Below are positions 26,400 to 35,249 of a stretch of 64,000 bases of DNA, piece by piece. Below the pieces are notes generated by a model. It was not told the origin of the DNA. It did not search any database and saw only the letters and a program-made list of their open reading frames with translations. Position 1 is the stretch's first letter. Every line of letters starts with the position of its first letter. Source of the stretch: Nisaea sp. (GTDB taxonomy: Bacteria > Pseudomonadota > Alphaproteobacteria > Thalassobaculales > Thalassobaculaceae). Position numbers and translations under genes: made by a program. The stretch lies in the NCBI RefSeq assembly GCF_017640745.1, contig NZ_JAEPQA010000005.1, forward strand, positions 119,806-183,805, given 5' to 3'.

Positions 26400-27185
26400 G
26401 TGTCCGTCGTCATCCTCGATCATCCGCGCGAGCGCGAAGAGAACGACCGCATCGCCATCGTCCGCATCAACCGTCCGGACGCGCTGAACGCGCTGAACCT
26501 GGAAGTGCGGCAGGAGCTGGCCCGCATCTTCCGGGAGCTGACCGAGGACGACGAGGTGCTGGCGGTGGTGCTGGCCGGCGACGAGAAGGCGTTTGCCGCC
26601 GGCGCGGACCTGAAGGACATGGCGGACCGCACCACTGTCGAGATGTTCCACCGGCGCACCGAACGCCTCTGGCAGGCGATCGCCGACTATCCGAAACCTG
26701 TGATCGCGGCGATCAACGGCTATGCCCTCGGCGGCGGGCTGGAGCTCGCCATGCATGCCGACATCATCGTGATCGGCGAGACGGCGCAGGTCGGCCAGCC
26801 GGAAGTCCGCGTCGGCATCATGCCGGGCGCCGGCGGCACCCAGCGCCTGACCCGCGCGGTCGGCAAGTTCCAGGCGATGCGGCTCTGCCTCACCGGCCGG
26901 CCGATCGACGGCAAGGAGGCCTTCGCCATCGGGCTCGCCAGCCAGGTGGTGCCGGACGCGGAGGTCTTCGAGACCGCCTACAAGATGGCGAAGGACATCA
27001 CCCGCATGCCGCCGATCGCCGTGCAGCAGATCAAGTCGGCGATCATCAAGGGTCAGGACGCCTCGCTGGAGACCGGCATGGCGCTTGAGCGGGCGATGTT
27101 CCAGGGCCTCTTTGCCACCGCCGACCAGAGCGAGGGCATGCATGCCTTCATCGAGAAGCGCCGGCCGGAGTTCAAGGGCGAATAG
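26400..27185 (+). CDS. Enoyl-CoA hydratase
   Basis: A 261-residue crotonase-fold hydratase. Both catalytic glutamates are present, in ALGGGLELAMHAD and GQPEVRVGI, with the oxyanion segment AFAAGADLKDM. This length and pattern fit PaaF-like/short-chain enoyl-CoA hydratases. I chose the GTG at 26400 (VSVVILDHP) with GGGAG 6 bases upstream; the track ORF adds 67 residues covering the promoter. It works with the divergent thiolase and dehydrogenase to complete a beta-oxidation turn. Confidence 0.9.
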   Translation: MSVVILDHPREREENDRIAIVRINRPDALNALNLEVRQELARIFRELTEDDEVLAVVLAGDEKAFAAGADLKDMADRTTVEMFHRRTERLWQAIADYPKPVIAAINGYALGGGLELAMHADIIVIGETAQVGQPEVRVGIMPGAGGTQRLTRAVGKFQAMRLCLTGRPIDGKEAFAIGLASQVVPDAEVFETAYKMAKDITRMPPIAVQQIKSAIIKGQDASLETGMALERAMFQGLFATADQSEGMHAFIEKRRPEFKGE

Positions 27186-27229
27186 GACGCCTTCCCTCAA
27201 AGGGAGCGGAAGATGGCGGCGGCGGGAGG

Positions 27230-29662
27230 CTACGCACCGCCGTCCGCCGCTCCCCAGGCGCGCGATAGCAATGTCCTCAGGCGCGCGCCCCTGATCATAT
27301 CCTCTCCGATCGCATTGCCCAGTTCCCGATAGGCCTCGAACTGCGCCGGGTCGAAGAACTGGTCCGAGGTCGGCTCGTGCGGAAAGGCCGGATGGTCGGT
27401 CTTGTAGCCACGCGTCTCGAGGCTGAGCCCGTCCAGCATCACCGCCTTGATATAGACGATCACGCCCTCCTCCTCCGGCGTCTCCGTCCCCCGCGCGGGA
27501 TATTTGATCCGGCCGATGATGTATCCATGGTCCGCGGCGGTCCCGTTGACCGGAAAACCGGTCTCCCGGCGCGGCACGAGGCTGGAGACGCGGTTGCGCC
27601 AATGGTCGTAGACCTGGCTCTCGCCGAGCGCGACGGGCTTGCCCGCCCCATCCGCCTTCTCGAAGGCCTTCACATATTCGTCCCGGTCGTAGAACGGCTG
27701 TCCGAATTCGACATTCACGCCGAAATCCTGGCTGACCCGGCGGACCGTGTTCTGCAGATCGCCGAACTGGAAATCCGGATCCGCCCCGGCATCCGACACG
27801 ACGATGAGTCGGCAGCGCCGGCGGATCAGTTCGTAGATCGCCAGATTTTCGAAATGCCCCCCGTCGCTGAGCTGGAACCATTTCCCCTTTTCCGACAGCG
27901 GCGACAGGCCGATCGACGAGGCCATGACGTCGAAATGGCTCGGCTTGCCGCTGTACCAGAGGAATTTCGGCGCGTTCCTGTTGCGCACGAAATAGCCGAG
28001 CCGGATATTCAGCAGGCTCATCAGCCAGGAGACCGAGCGCCTCCGCGTCGCGCCTGTGCCCGCCCAGCCGGAATTCGGGTTCGCCGCTGCGCCCGAAATC
28101 GTCATCGCGGTCGCCAGCGTCATGTCGCCGCCGGAGAACTTGACGGTCGGCTGGTAGCCCCCGGCATCGCCGCCGCAATAGATCCGCGACATGACGAAAT
28201 TGTCCCCGCCGCGCCGCCGGTAGAGGCTGTTCTTGGACTCCGTCAGGATCAGATTTGTATTGACCAGATGGTACGGCGCACCGGTGTCCGGATCGGAAAT
28301 GTCGCGCAGTTCCTCGATATTCGCGCCGGTCGCCTTGTCGACCCGGTTGCCGGAAATCGACTGCGGCATCGGCATGAAGGCTTCCATCAGCCGGTCGCGG
28401 TAGAAGCGGTGCAGCGAGATGTAGTTCGCATTGACCAGATAGCCGCTGAGCAAGGCAACCGCGAGGAAGACAAGGAAAACGGCATTGCCGATCCCGAGCT
28501 GGGCGATCCAGTGTCCGTCGGAATCGGAAACGGCGATGACGCCTCCATGTTCCCGCACGATCAGCCCGAGCGTGCAGGTCAGCACCAGAAAGCCGCCGAG
28601 CACGAGCAGCGCAAGCCCGGGGAGAACCGCGCTTTTTATCAGTGGATGCTGGGATTTCTTTGCCGAGACCAGCGCGCTGGCCATACCGGCAAACATCGCC
28701 CCCGCACCGGAGCTGCCAAAACTTCCGAGGGTGCCATGCAGCAGAACGGCGATGTAGGGAAGCACGCCGACCGCGACTGCCAGCACGCTGAACGGCAGGA
28801 TCCACTTGCCGGAAACCTCGAAGAGCCGGCGCTGGGCATAGGACCAGGCAGCATCCTTTCGCCGCGTGATGAAGAAGGTACCGACGGAATAGATCAGCGA
28901 GACCAGAGCGAAGAACGCGAGCCCCAGAAGTCCGCCGATCAGGACGATCTCGTGCAGATTGAGGAACCCTGGCCGGAGCAGCGACGCCGCCGCTTCCGGG
29001 AGGTTTGATTCAATCGCGGCGGGATCCAGGACCATCGCCTGAAGGTCCGGCCACCAGGGTGCCCGGAAGCCGAGCATCAGGATCAGGAAGAGCGCCATGA
29101 AGACCGGCACCCAGACCAGCAAGTTCAGCAGGATGCCCCGCACCACAACGGCAACCCCGGAGAGGAGAGAGATATCCGGGTTCGGCGCGAGATATTCCGC
29201 ATGTTCGCGCAGGTAGCGCAGCATGCCTTCCCAGTGCGCCGGGTTCGCCCGGTCCTTCGGCGGTGCGGTGCCGAAGGGAAAATCGGCGGGGCCGAGGCCG
29301 TACGGGCCGCGGCCGGAGTCGGCCTCGGCGCGGTGCTTCTCGTAGTTCTTGCCGAGCAGCCAGCTGAGGCAGGAGCCGATATAGCCGCCGCCCGAGACCG
29401 TCGAGAGATAGTCGAAGCCCTTCAGCAGATCGTGGCGTGCCAGCGATTGCAGCAACCCGAGCGCGAAGGTGGCGGAGCGGATGCCGCCACCGGAGATGGC
29501 GAGCCCGGTGAACCGCTCGGCATCGCCGCCGCCGAACCTGCCGCGCCGGGCCGAAAGCCGGGCGCGTTCAAGCTTGTAGATTTCGCTCTCGCAGAAATTC
29601 TCGCCGCGGATCTCGTCCTTGGTGCGCGATCCGATCGGCCTGAAGGTGGCGTCTTCCGTCAT
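27230..29662 (-). CDS. Large patatin-like protein with internal membrane domain
   Basis: An 810-residue protein. Patatin elements are split: the glycine-rich oxyanion motif SGGGIRSA (about residue 57) and the nucleophile context STVSGGGYIG (Ser about 90), then the dyad aspartate in LSDGGHFENLA (about residue 600). Between them lie about five hydrophobic segments (roughly 167-200, 237-265, 286-308, 345-370 and 389-412), so a membrane domain is inserted in the hydrolase. The activity is probably on lipids. Start chosen at ATG 29662 with GGAGAAGAG. It stands alone, after an AT-rich gap. Confidence 0.85.
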   Translation of the reverse strand: MTEDATFRPIGSRTKDEIRGENFCESEIYKLERARLSARRGRFGGGDAERFTGLAISGGGIRSATFALGLLQSLARHDLLKGFDYLSTVSGGGYIGSCLSWLLGKNYEKHRAEADSGRGPYGLGPADFPFGTAPPKDRANPAHWEGMLRYLREHAEYLAPNPDISLLSGVAVVVRGILLNLLVWVPVFMALFLILMLGFRAPWWPDLQAMVLDPAAIESNLPEAAASLLRPGFLNLHEIVLIGGLLGLAFFALVSLIYSVGTFFITRRKDAAWSYAQRRLFEVSGKWILPFSVLAVAVGVLPYIAVLLHGTLGSFGSSGAGAMFAGMASALVSAKKSQHPLIKSAVLPGLALLVLGGFLVLTCTLGLIVREHGGVIAVSDSDGHWIAQLGIGNAVFLVFLAVALLSGYLVNANYISLHRFYRDRLMEAFMPMPQSISGNRVDKATGANIEELRDISDPDTGAPYHLVNTNLILTESKNSLYRRRGGDNFVMSRIYCGGDAGGYQPTVKFSGGDMTLATAMTISGAAANPNSGWAGTGATRRRSVSWLMSLLNIRLGYFVRNRNAPKFLWYSGKPSHFDVMASSIGLSPLSEKGKWFQLSDGGHFENLAIYELIRRRCRLIVVSDAGADPDFQFGDLQNTVRRVSQDFGVNVEFGQPFYDRDEYVKAFEKADGAGKPVALGESQVYDHWRNRVSSLVPRRETGFPVNGTAADHGYIIGRIKYPARGTETPEEEGVIVYIKAVMLDGLSLETRGYKTDHPAFPHEPTSDQFFDPAQFEAYRELGNAIGEDMIRGARLRTLLSRAWGAADGGA

Positions 29663-29710
29663 CACTCTTCTCCATGCCTTTCGCAAGGATGGAGAAGAGT
29701 AAATAGATAT

Positions 29711-29727
29711 GCAATTTAAAATTGCAG
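29711..29727. promoter_or_regulatory. Perfect palindrome upstream of patatin gene
   Basis: TGCAATTTAAAATTGCA is a perfect 17-base palindrome with 8-bp arms, about 48 bases upstream of the patatin-like start in an otherwise AT-rich 87-bp gap. It is a candidate operator for that gene. Confidence 0.45.
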
Positions 29728-29749
29728 ATCGACCGATGTATTTTTCACC

Positions 29750-30754
29750 CTAAAGGCGCACCACCAGCTTGCCGAAATGTCCGGCCGCCCGCATGGCATG
29801 GAAAGCCTGACGCGCGTCCGCGAAATCGAAGGTCTCGCTGATCACCGGTTTCAAGCCATGCTGCGAGATCGCCGCGTTCATGTCTTCGAAGACCCGCCGG
29901 GAGCCGACATAGATACCCTGCAGCCGGATGGACTTGCGCATGATCATCACCGGATTGACCGTGCCGCCCGTCAGCACGCCGATCAGCCCGATGCTGCCCG
30001 CGATCCGGGTCGAGGCGATGGAGCGCTCCAGCGTTCCCGCACCGCCGACCTCGACCGTATGGTCGACGCCGCGTCCGCCGGTCAGTTCCAGAACCTTCTC
30101 CTGCCACTCGGGATGCGTGCGGTAATTGATCACCTCGTCCGCACCCATCGCCTTCAGACGCGCGATCTTCTCGTCGCTGGAGGAGGTGCAGATCGCGCGC
30201 ACGCCCATCAGCTTGCAGAACTGCAGCGCGAAGACCGAGACGCCGCCGGTACCGAGCAGCAATACCGTCTCGCCCGCCTTCACGTTGCCCTTCTCCACCA
30301 GGCTGACCCAGGCGGTCAGCGCGGCGCAGGGCAGCGTCGCCGCCTCCTCGTAGGAGAGATGCGCCGGCATGGCGACGAGCCCGTCCTCGCGCAGCACGAC
30401 ATACTCCGCCAGCATGCCGTCGACGGTCCCACCGAGCGCGCGCCCCATGATCTCCGGCGTGATGTCGCCGTCCTGCCAGCCCTGGAAGAAGCAGCCGCAG
30501 ACCTTGTCGCCCGCCTTCCAGCGGGTGACGCCGGCACCGGTTTCGACCACGTCGCCCGCTCCGTCGGAATTCGGGATGCGCGGATAGGGAATGCCCCGCG
30601 GCACCGGGTCCTCGACGGTCGAGAGGTCGCGGTAGTTGATCGAGGAGGCGCGCACCCGCACCAGCACCTCGCCCGGCCCCGGCTTCGGGTCCGGCCGCTC
30701 GTTCAGCGCCAGCGCGTCGACGCCGCCGTCGGAAACGATCTCGTAGGCTTTCAT
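29750..30754 (-). CDS. MDR-family NAD(P)-dependent alcohol dehydrogenase/oxidoreductase
   Basis: A 334-residue medium-chain dehydrogenase/reductase. The cofactor domain shows LLLGTGGVSVFALQFCKLMG, and the N-terminal part has GIPYPRIPNSDGAGDVVETG. The typical structural zinc cysteines are absent, so this is a zinc-poor member of the quinone oxidoreductase/alkene reductase type. It ends a three-gene minus-strand operon (BKACE, SDR, MDR). ATG 30754 with GGGAGA; the 660-residue track ORF runs into a neighbouring frame of the SDR gene and is not a gene. Confidence 0.85.
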   Translation of the reverse strand: MKAYEIVSDGGVDALALNERPDPKPGPGEVLVRVRASSINYRDLSTVEDPVPRGIPYPRIPNSDGAGDVVETGAGVTRWKAGDKVCGCFFQGWQDGDITPEIMGRALGGTVDGMLAEYVVLREDGLVAMPAHLSYEEAATLPCAALTAWVSLVEKGNVKAGETVLLLGTGGVSVFALQFCKLMGVRAICTSSSDEKIARLKAMGADEVINYRTHPEWQEKVLELTGGRGVDHTVEVGGAGTLERSIASTRIAGSIGLIGVLTGGTVNPVMIMRKSIRLQGIYVGSRRVFEDMNAAISQHGLKPVISETFDFADARQAFHAMRAAGHFGKLVVRL

Positions 30755-30780
30755 CGGAAAATCTCCCGGTGAGTGTCTTG

Positions 30781-31542
30781 TCAGGCGCCGAAGCGGCCGC
30801 AATCGATCAGCAGGGTCTGCCCGGTCACGGCACCGTTGGCGCAGAAGAACAGCATGGTCTCGGCGATGTCTTCCGGCTCCACCATGCGCTTCAGCAGGGA
30901 ATTGGCAACCGACGTGTCCTTCCGCGACTGCGGCCAGACATCGGTCCAGGGCGTCCGGACAAGGCCCGGCGCCACCGCGTTGACCCGGACCTCCGGCGCC
31001 ATCGCCTTGGCGAGGTTCTTGGTCAGGTTCATCAGCGCGCCCTTGGAGGCGGCATAGGCGATCGAGCTGCCGATCCCGCCGAAGGCCGCGATCGAAGCGG
31101 TGTTGACGATGCAGCCCCGGCTTTCCTTCAACGCCGGCCGCGCGGCGCGGGCGCAGCGGAACGGGCCCATCAGGTTGGTCTGCAGGATCTGCGACCAGAA
31201 TTCCTCGGTCATCGCCTCCAGATCCTCGAACGGGATGGGCTCGATGGAAACCGGTGTGCCCGCATTGTTGATCAGGATGTCGAGCCCGCCGAGCGCGTCG
31301 ATGGCGTCCGCCACCATGCGGTCGGCGTCCTTCGGGTCGGCGACGTTGCCGGCGATAGCCTGGGCGGAGAGGCCGGCCTGGCGGAAGGCCGCCACCGTCT
31401 CCTCGCCGCGCACGTCGTCCGGCAGATGGTTCACAGCGACCTCGGCGCCGCATTCCGCCAGCAGCTTCGCCGTCGCGCGCCCGATGCCGGACGCGCCGCC
31501 GGTGACCAGCGCCTTCTTGCCGCTCAGATCGGCCTTCAGCAT
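30781..31542 (-). CDS. SDR-family oxidoreductase
   Basis: A 253-residue short-chain dehydrogenase. Cofactor motif TGGASGIGRA, active-site triad from NTASIAAFGG (Ser) and YAASKGAL (Tyr-x3-Lys), and the NNAG motif. It most likely oxidises or reduces a hydroxyl/keto group of the BKACE-linked substrate. Fourteen bases separate it from BKACE upstream and 26 from the MDR gene downstream. Strong SD GGGGGGCGGG precedes the ATG. Confidence 0.9.
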   Translation of the reverse strand: MLKADLSGKKALVTGGASGIGRATAKLLAECGAEVAVNHLPDDVRGEETVAAFRQAGLSAQAIAGNVADPKDADRMVADAIDALGGLDILINNAGTPVSIEPIPFEDLEAMTEEFWSQILQTNLMGPFRCARAARPALKESRGCIVNTASIAAFGGIGSSIAYAASKGALMNLTKNLAKAMAPEVRVNAVAPGLVRTPWTDVWPQSRKDTSVANSLLKRMVEPEDIAETMLFFCANGAVTGQTLLIDCGRFGA

Positions 31543-31556
31543 GTCCCGCCCCCCGA

Positions 31557-32441
31557 TCAGGCGTTGGCGCCGAGCTTGAAGGCGGCACGCGCCTCGCTCG
31601 GATCCGCGACTTCGCCGCCGATGCTCTCGATGATCTGCACCGCACGCTCCACGAGTTGACCGTTGTTCTTCGCGAGCTCGCCGCGGGCAATGTAGAGATT
31701 GTCCTCAAGTCCGACGCGGGTGTGGCCGCCAAGCATGGCCGCCTGCGCCACCATCGGGAATTCGGTGCGCGAGATGCCGAAACCGGACCAGATCGCGTCC
31801 TCGGGCAGCAGGCTCTTCATGAAGGCCATGCCTTCCGGCGTTGCCGGCGCGCCCCACGGAATGCCGAGGCAGAGCTGGAAAAGCGCCGGGGATTCGAGAT
31901 GGCCTTCCTTGATCAGCTGCTTCGCCAGCAGGACATGGCCGCTGTCGAACACTTCCAGTTCCGGTTTGACGCCGAGCTCCTTCGCCCGGTCGGCCATGGC
32001 GCGCAGATGCTTCGGCACGTTGACCATGGCGCGCTCGCCGAAATTCAGCGTTGCGACGTCGAGCGTACAGATGTCCGGCAGCAGATCGGCGATATGCTGC
32101 ATCCGGACTTCCGGCGTCTTCATGTTGGTACCCTTGTCGAACGCAATCGGCTCGACATCGCCCGGAATGAAGCTGCCGCCCGGCCCGGTCGTCAGGTTGA
32201 TCACGACGTCGGAGCCGCTGTCGCGGATCCGCCCGACGGTCTCGCGGTAAAGCTCCAGGTCCATGCTCGCCTTGCCCGTCTCCGGGTCGCGGACATGGAT
32301 ATGGACGACAGCGGCCCCCGCCTTGCGCGCCTCGAGCGCAGCATCGGCGATCTGCTTCGGCGTGACCGGCACGGCCTTGCTCTTGCCGGCGGTGTCGGCG
32401 CTGCCCGTCAGGGCACATGTGATAACGGTTTTCTGGCTCAT
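31557..32441 (-). CDS. BKACE family (beta-keto acid cleavage enzyme)
   Basis: A 294-residue DUF849/BKACE TIM-barrel enzyme, which condenses a beta-keto acid with acetyl-CoA to give an acetoacetyl product (3-keto-5-aminohexanoate cleavage is the type reaction). The zinc motif VVHIHVRDPETG and the conserved VGLEDNLY region near the C-terminus are present. It is first in the operon, with GGGGAG before the ATG. The substrate of BKACE members varies and cannot be told here; neighbours suggest breakdown of a hydroxy- or amino-keto acid. Confidence 0.9.
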   Translation of the reverse strand: MSQKTVITCALTGSADTAGKSKAVPVTPKQIADAALEARKAGAAVVHIHVRDPETGKASMDLELYRETVGRIRDSGSDVVINLTTGPGGSFIPGDVEPIAFDKGTNMKTPEVRMQHIADLLPDICTLDVATLNFGERAMVNVPKHLRAMADRAKELGVKPELEVFDSGHVLLAKQLIKEGHLESPALFQLCLGIPWGAPATPEGMAFMKSLLPEDAIWSGFGISRTEFPMVAQAAMLGGHTRVGLEDNLYIARGELAKNNGQLVERAVQIIESIGGEVADPSEARAAFKLGANA

Positions 32442-32484
32442 TTCGCTCCCCAGTCAGCTGCCATCTGGTTGCGCCTTCCGAATT

Positions 32485-32501
32485 GTGGAAAGATGTTCCA
32501 C
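32485..32501. promoter_or_regulatory. Operator-like palindrome between BKACE and GGT genes
   Basis: GTGGAA-N5-TTCCAC is a perfect inverted repeat 44 bases upstream of the BKACE start and about 124 bases upstream of the GGT start. It is a candidate site for a regulator of either or both divergent units. Confidence 0.45.
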
Positions 32502-32624
32502 GGCGCTTGTCTCTAAAGGCGCCGCATCTTAGGGAAGGCCACTTTCCGGTGTCCACGCCGGTTCGAGCATGGATTTCCCCCCGCCCGCGCACGAATGCGC
32601 TTCGATCAGACGAGTCATGAGATC

Positions 32625-34211
32625 ATGAGAAACCTTCAGCTTCCCGGCCGCTCTCCCGTTTTTGCGCGCAACGCCGCGATCGCGACCAGCCATCCGCTGG
32701 CGACGGCGGCCGGCCTCTCGATCCTGAAATCCGGCGGCAACGCGGTCGACGCGGCCATCGCGGCCTGCGCCGTGATGTGCGTGGTCGAACCCGCCATGAC
32801 CGGCATCGGCGGCGATTGTTTCGCGCTCTATGCCCCGAAGGGCGCCTCGAAGCCGATCGCGCTCAACGGCTCCGGCAAGGCACCGAAGGCGGCAACGCTG
32901 GCGAAGCTGCAAGAGCTCGGCATCAAGGACGAGATCCCCCTGCACAGCCCGCATGCCGTGACCGTGCCGGGCGCCATCGCCGCCTGGTCGAAGCTGCTCG
33001 CCGATCATGGCTCGAAGAGCTTCGCCGAGATCCTGGCCCCGGCCATCGAATACGCCGAACAGGGTTACGTCGTGCATTCCCGTGTCGCCTTCGACTGGGA
33101 AGGCGACGCCGCGGAACTCGCCGCCGATCCGGACAGCGCGCGGATCATGCTGGTCGACGGCAAGGCGCCGAAGGCCGGCTCCGTGCACCGCCAGCCCGAA
33201 CTCGCCGAGACCCTGAAGAAGATCGCCGCGGGCGGCCGCGACGCCTTCTACACGGGCGAGGTCGCCGAAGACATGGTGGCCAAGCTGAATTCCGTCGGCG
33301 GCCTTCACACGATGGACGATTTCGCCGCGGCCGACGCGGAATATGTCGAGCCGATCAAGACGAACTACCGCGGCTACGACATCTACGAATGCCCGCCGAA
33401 CGGCCAGGGCATCTGCGCGCTGATGATCCTGAACATCCTCGCCGGCTTCGACGTCGCGTCCCTCAATGAGGCCGACCGGGTGCACCTGATCGCGGAAGCC
33501 ACAAAGATCGGCTACAACCAGCGCAACGCCTATGTCGCCGACCCGAAATTCTCCAACGTGCCGGTCGAATGGATGCTCGGCGACGAGCACACGGCCCAGA
33601 TGCGCGCCATGGTCGACATGAAGAAGGCCGGGAACTTCAAGGACAGCGACTTTCCGGTGCATCGCGACACGATCTACCTCTCCTGCATCGACGAGCAGGG
33701 CAACGCGATCTCCTTCATCAACTCGCTGTTCTCCGGTTTCGGCAGCATGATCATGGCGCCGAAATCCGGCGTCATGCTGCATAGCCGCGGCAACAGCTTC
33801 CATGTGAAGGAAGGCCACCCGAACTGCATCGAGCCGCGCAAACGCCCGATGCACACCATCATTCCGGGCTTCGCTTTCAAGAACGGCACCCCTGTCGCCC
33901 CGTTCGGCGTCATGGGCGGGCAATACCAGTCCACCGGCCAGGCCAACTTCATCTCCAACGTGGTCGACCGCGGTCTCGATGTACAGGAGGCGATGGACGC
34001 CCCGCGCAGCTTCGCCACCACCGAGGGCGTGCTCCAGGTCGAGTGCACCTTCGAGGAGGCGACCTACGCCACCCTGGAAGCCCGCGGCCACACTCTGGAG
34101 CGGGTCGACAAGCCGATCGGCGGCAGCCAGTGCGTCTGGCGCGACCCGGAGACCGGCATCCTTCAGGCGGGCTCCGACCCGCGCAAGGACGGCCACGCCT
34201 CCGGCTACTGA
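32625..34211 (+). CDS. Gamma-glutamyltransferase-family hydrolase
   Basis: A 528-residue Ntn-hydrolase of the GGT family (ATSHPLATAAGLSIL, EPAMTGIGGDCFALY near the N-terminus). The nucleophilic Thr that starts the small subunit is probably in HRDTIYLSCID, where most family members have TTH; only the first Thr is conserved here. No signal peptide is seen, so it is probably cytoplasmic or a GGT-like acylase. I chose the ATG at 32625 (MRNLQLPGR), the usual start of relatives. The next gene begins 29 bases later. Confidence 0.85.
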   Translation: MRNLQLPGRSPVFARNAAIATSHPLATAAGLSILKSGGNAVDAAIAACAVMCVVEPAMTGIGGDCFALYAPKGASKPIALNGSGKAPKAATLAKLQELGIKDEIPLHSPHAVTVPGAIAAWSKLLADHGSKSFAEILAPAIEYAEQGYVVHSRVAFDWEGDAAELAADPDSARIMLVDGKAPKAGSVHRQPELAETLKKIAAGGRDAFYTGEVAEDMVAKLNSVGGLHTMDDFAAADAEYVEPIKTNYRGYDIYECPPNGQGICALMILNILAGFDVASLNEADRVHLIAEATKIGYNQRNAYVADPKFSNVPVEWMLGDEHTAQMRAMVDMKKAGNFKDSDFPVHRDTIYLSCIDEQGNAISFINSLFSGFGSMIMAPKSGVMLHSRGNSFHVKEGHPNCIEPRKRPMHTIIPGFAFKNGTPVAPFGVMGGQYQSTGQANFISNVVDRGLDVQEAMDAPRSFATTEGVLQVECTFEEATYATLEARGHTLERVDKPIGGSQCVWRDPETGILQAGSDPRKDGHASGY

Positions 34212-34240
34212 TCGACACGCAGCGAAAGACCTGAAGACAC

Positions 34241-35206
34241 ATGAGCAAGCGCTACAATCTCGTCGTCATCGGCCTCGGCATAATGGGCCGCCGGATGATC
34301 CAGTACATGCTGCAGCATGACCGTTTCGCGGTCATGGGCGCATGGGATCCGTCGGCGGACTCCGTGAAAACCGCGAAGGCCGAGTTCCCGGGCGTGAAGA
34401 TCTGGGACAGCGCCGAGGCGATGATCGCCGCGGTGGAGACCGAGCTGGTCTACATCGCCTGCCCGCCGGCCTTCCACAAGCACTATGCCGACCTCGCGAT
34501 GGACGCGGGCAAGCCGGTCTATTGCGAGAAGCCGCTCGGCATCTCCGTGCCGGAGAGCGAGGCGATGGTCCGCCGCCTTGAAGAGACCAAGACGCCGAAC
34601 GTCGTCAATTTCTCCCAGGCCTCTCTCGAGGGCGTCGAGATCATCGAAGCGGCGATGAAGAACGGCGAGATGGGCGAGATCGTCGGCGCCGAGCTGGTGA
34701 TGCATTTCTCGCAATGGCCGCGCGACTGGCAGGCGGATGCCGACTGGCTCCGCTTCCGCGATCAGGGCGGCTACACGCGCGAGGTGACCTCCCACTATCT
34801 CTACATCACCGAGCGTTTCCTGGGCCGCGCCGATCTGCTCTGGAGCAAGCCGACCTATCAGGCCGATCCGGTGCTCTGCGAGACCCATGTCCACGCCATG
34901 CTCGATTGCAGCGGCGTGCCGGTGAGCTACAACGGGGCCGTCGGCGGCGTCGGTCCGGACCGGATCGAGGGTACCTTCTACGGCACCAAGAAGAGCTACC
35001 GGCTCAGCACCTTCTATGTGCTGGAGGAGACCACGGGCGGCGCCTGGGAACTGGCGATGGAACTGCCGGAAGACCCGCGTGCGGTCTCCGTCCCGCGACA
35101 GATCGACAATGTCGCCCGCTGGATGGACGGCAGCGCCCACACCATGCCGTCGGCAGCCGACGCCCTCTCTGTGCAGAAGCTGGTCGAAGGCATTCTCGCC
35201 GACTGA
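34241..35206 (+). CDS. Gfo/Idh/MocA-family oxidoreductase
   Basis: A 321-residue NAD(P)-binding protein with a Rossmann start (VVIGLGIMGRRM) and the family mark CEKPLG near residue 95. These enzymes oxidise or reduce sugars, cyclitols or related compounds. It is likely co-transcribed with the GGT-like gene and ends in an intrinsic terminator. Substrate unknown. Confidence 0.87.
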   Translation: MSKRYNLVVIGLGIMGRRMIQYMLQHDRFAVMGAWDPSADSVKTAKAEFPGVKIWDSAEAMIAAVETELVYIACPPAFHKHYADLAMDAGKPVYCEKPLGISVPESEAMVRRLEETKTPNVVNFSQASLEGVEIIEAAMKNGEMGEIVGAELVMHFSQWPRDWQADADWLRFRDQGGYTREVTSHYLYITERFLGRADLLWSKPTYQADPVLCETHVHAMLDCSGVPVSYNGAVGGVGPDRIEGTFYGTKKSYRLSTFYVLEETTGGAWELAMELPEDPRAVSVPRQIDNVARWMDGSAHTMPSAADALSVQKLVEGILAD

Positions 35207-35217
35207 CCGAACACCGT

Positions 35218-35249
35218 GCTCCCGGCGGCTCAGGCTGCCGGGAGCTTTT
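35218..35249 (+). terminator. Intrinsic terminator after Gfo/Idh/MocA gene
   Basis: GCTCCCGGC and GCCGGGAGC form a 9-bp stem with a 10-base loop, followed by TTTT. It lies 12 bases after the stop and overlaps the last codons of the convergent LysR gene. Confidence 0.8.

Noticed and set aside
30755-31732. Long 660-residue minus ORF extending the MDR gene upstream
   Set aside because: The upstream part lies in a different frame of the SDR gene, with no MDR-like sequence; the true start is 30754.
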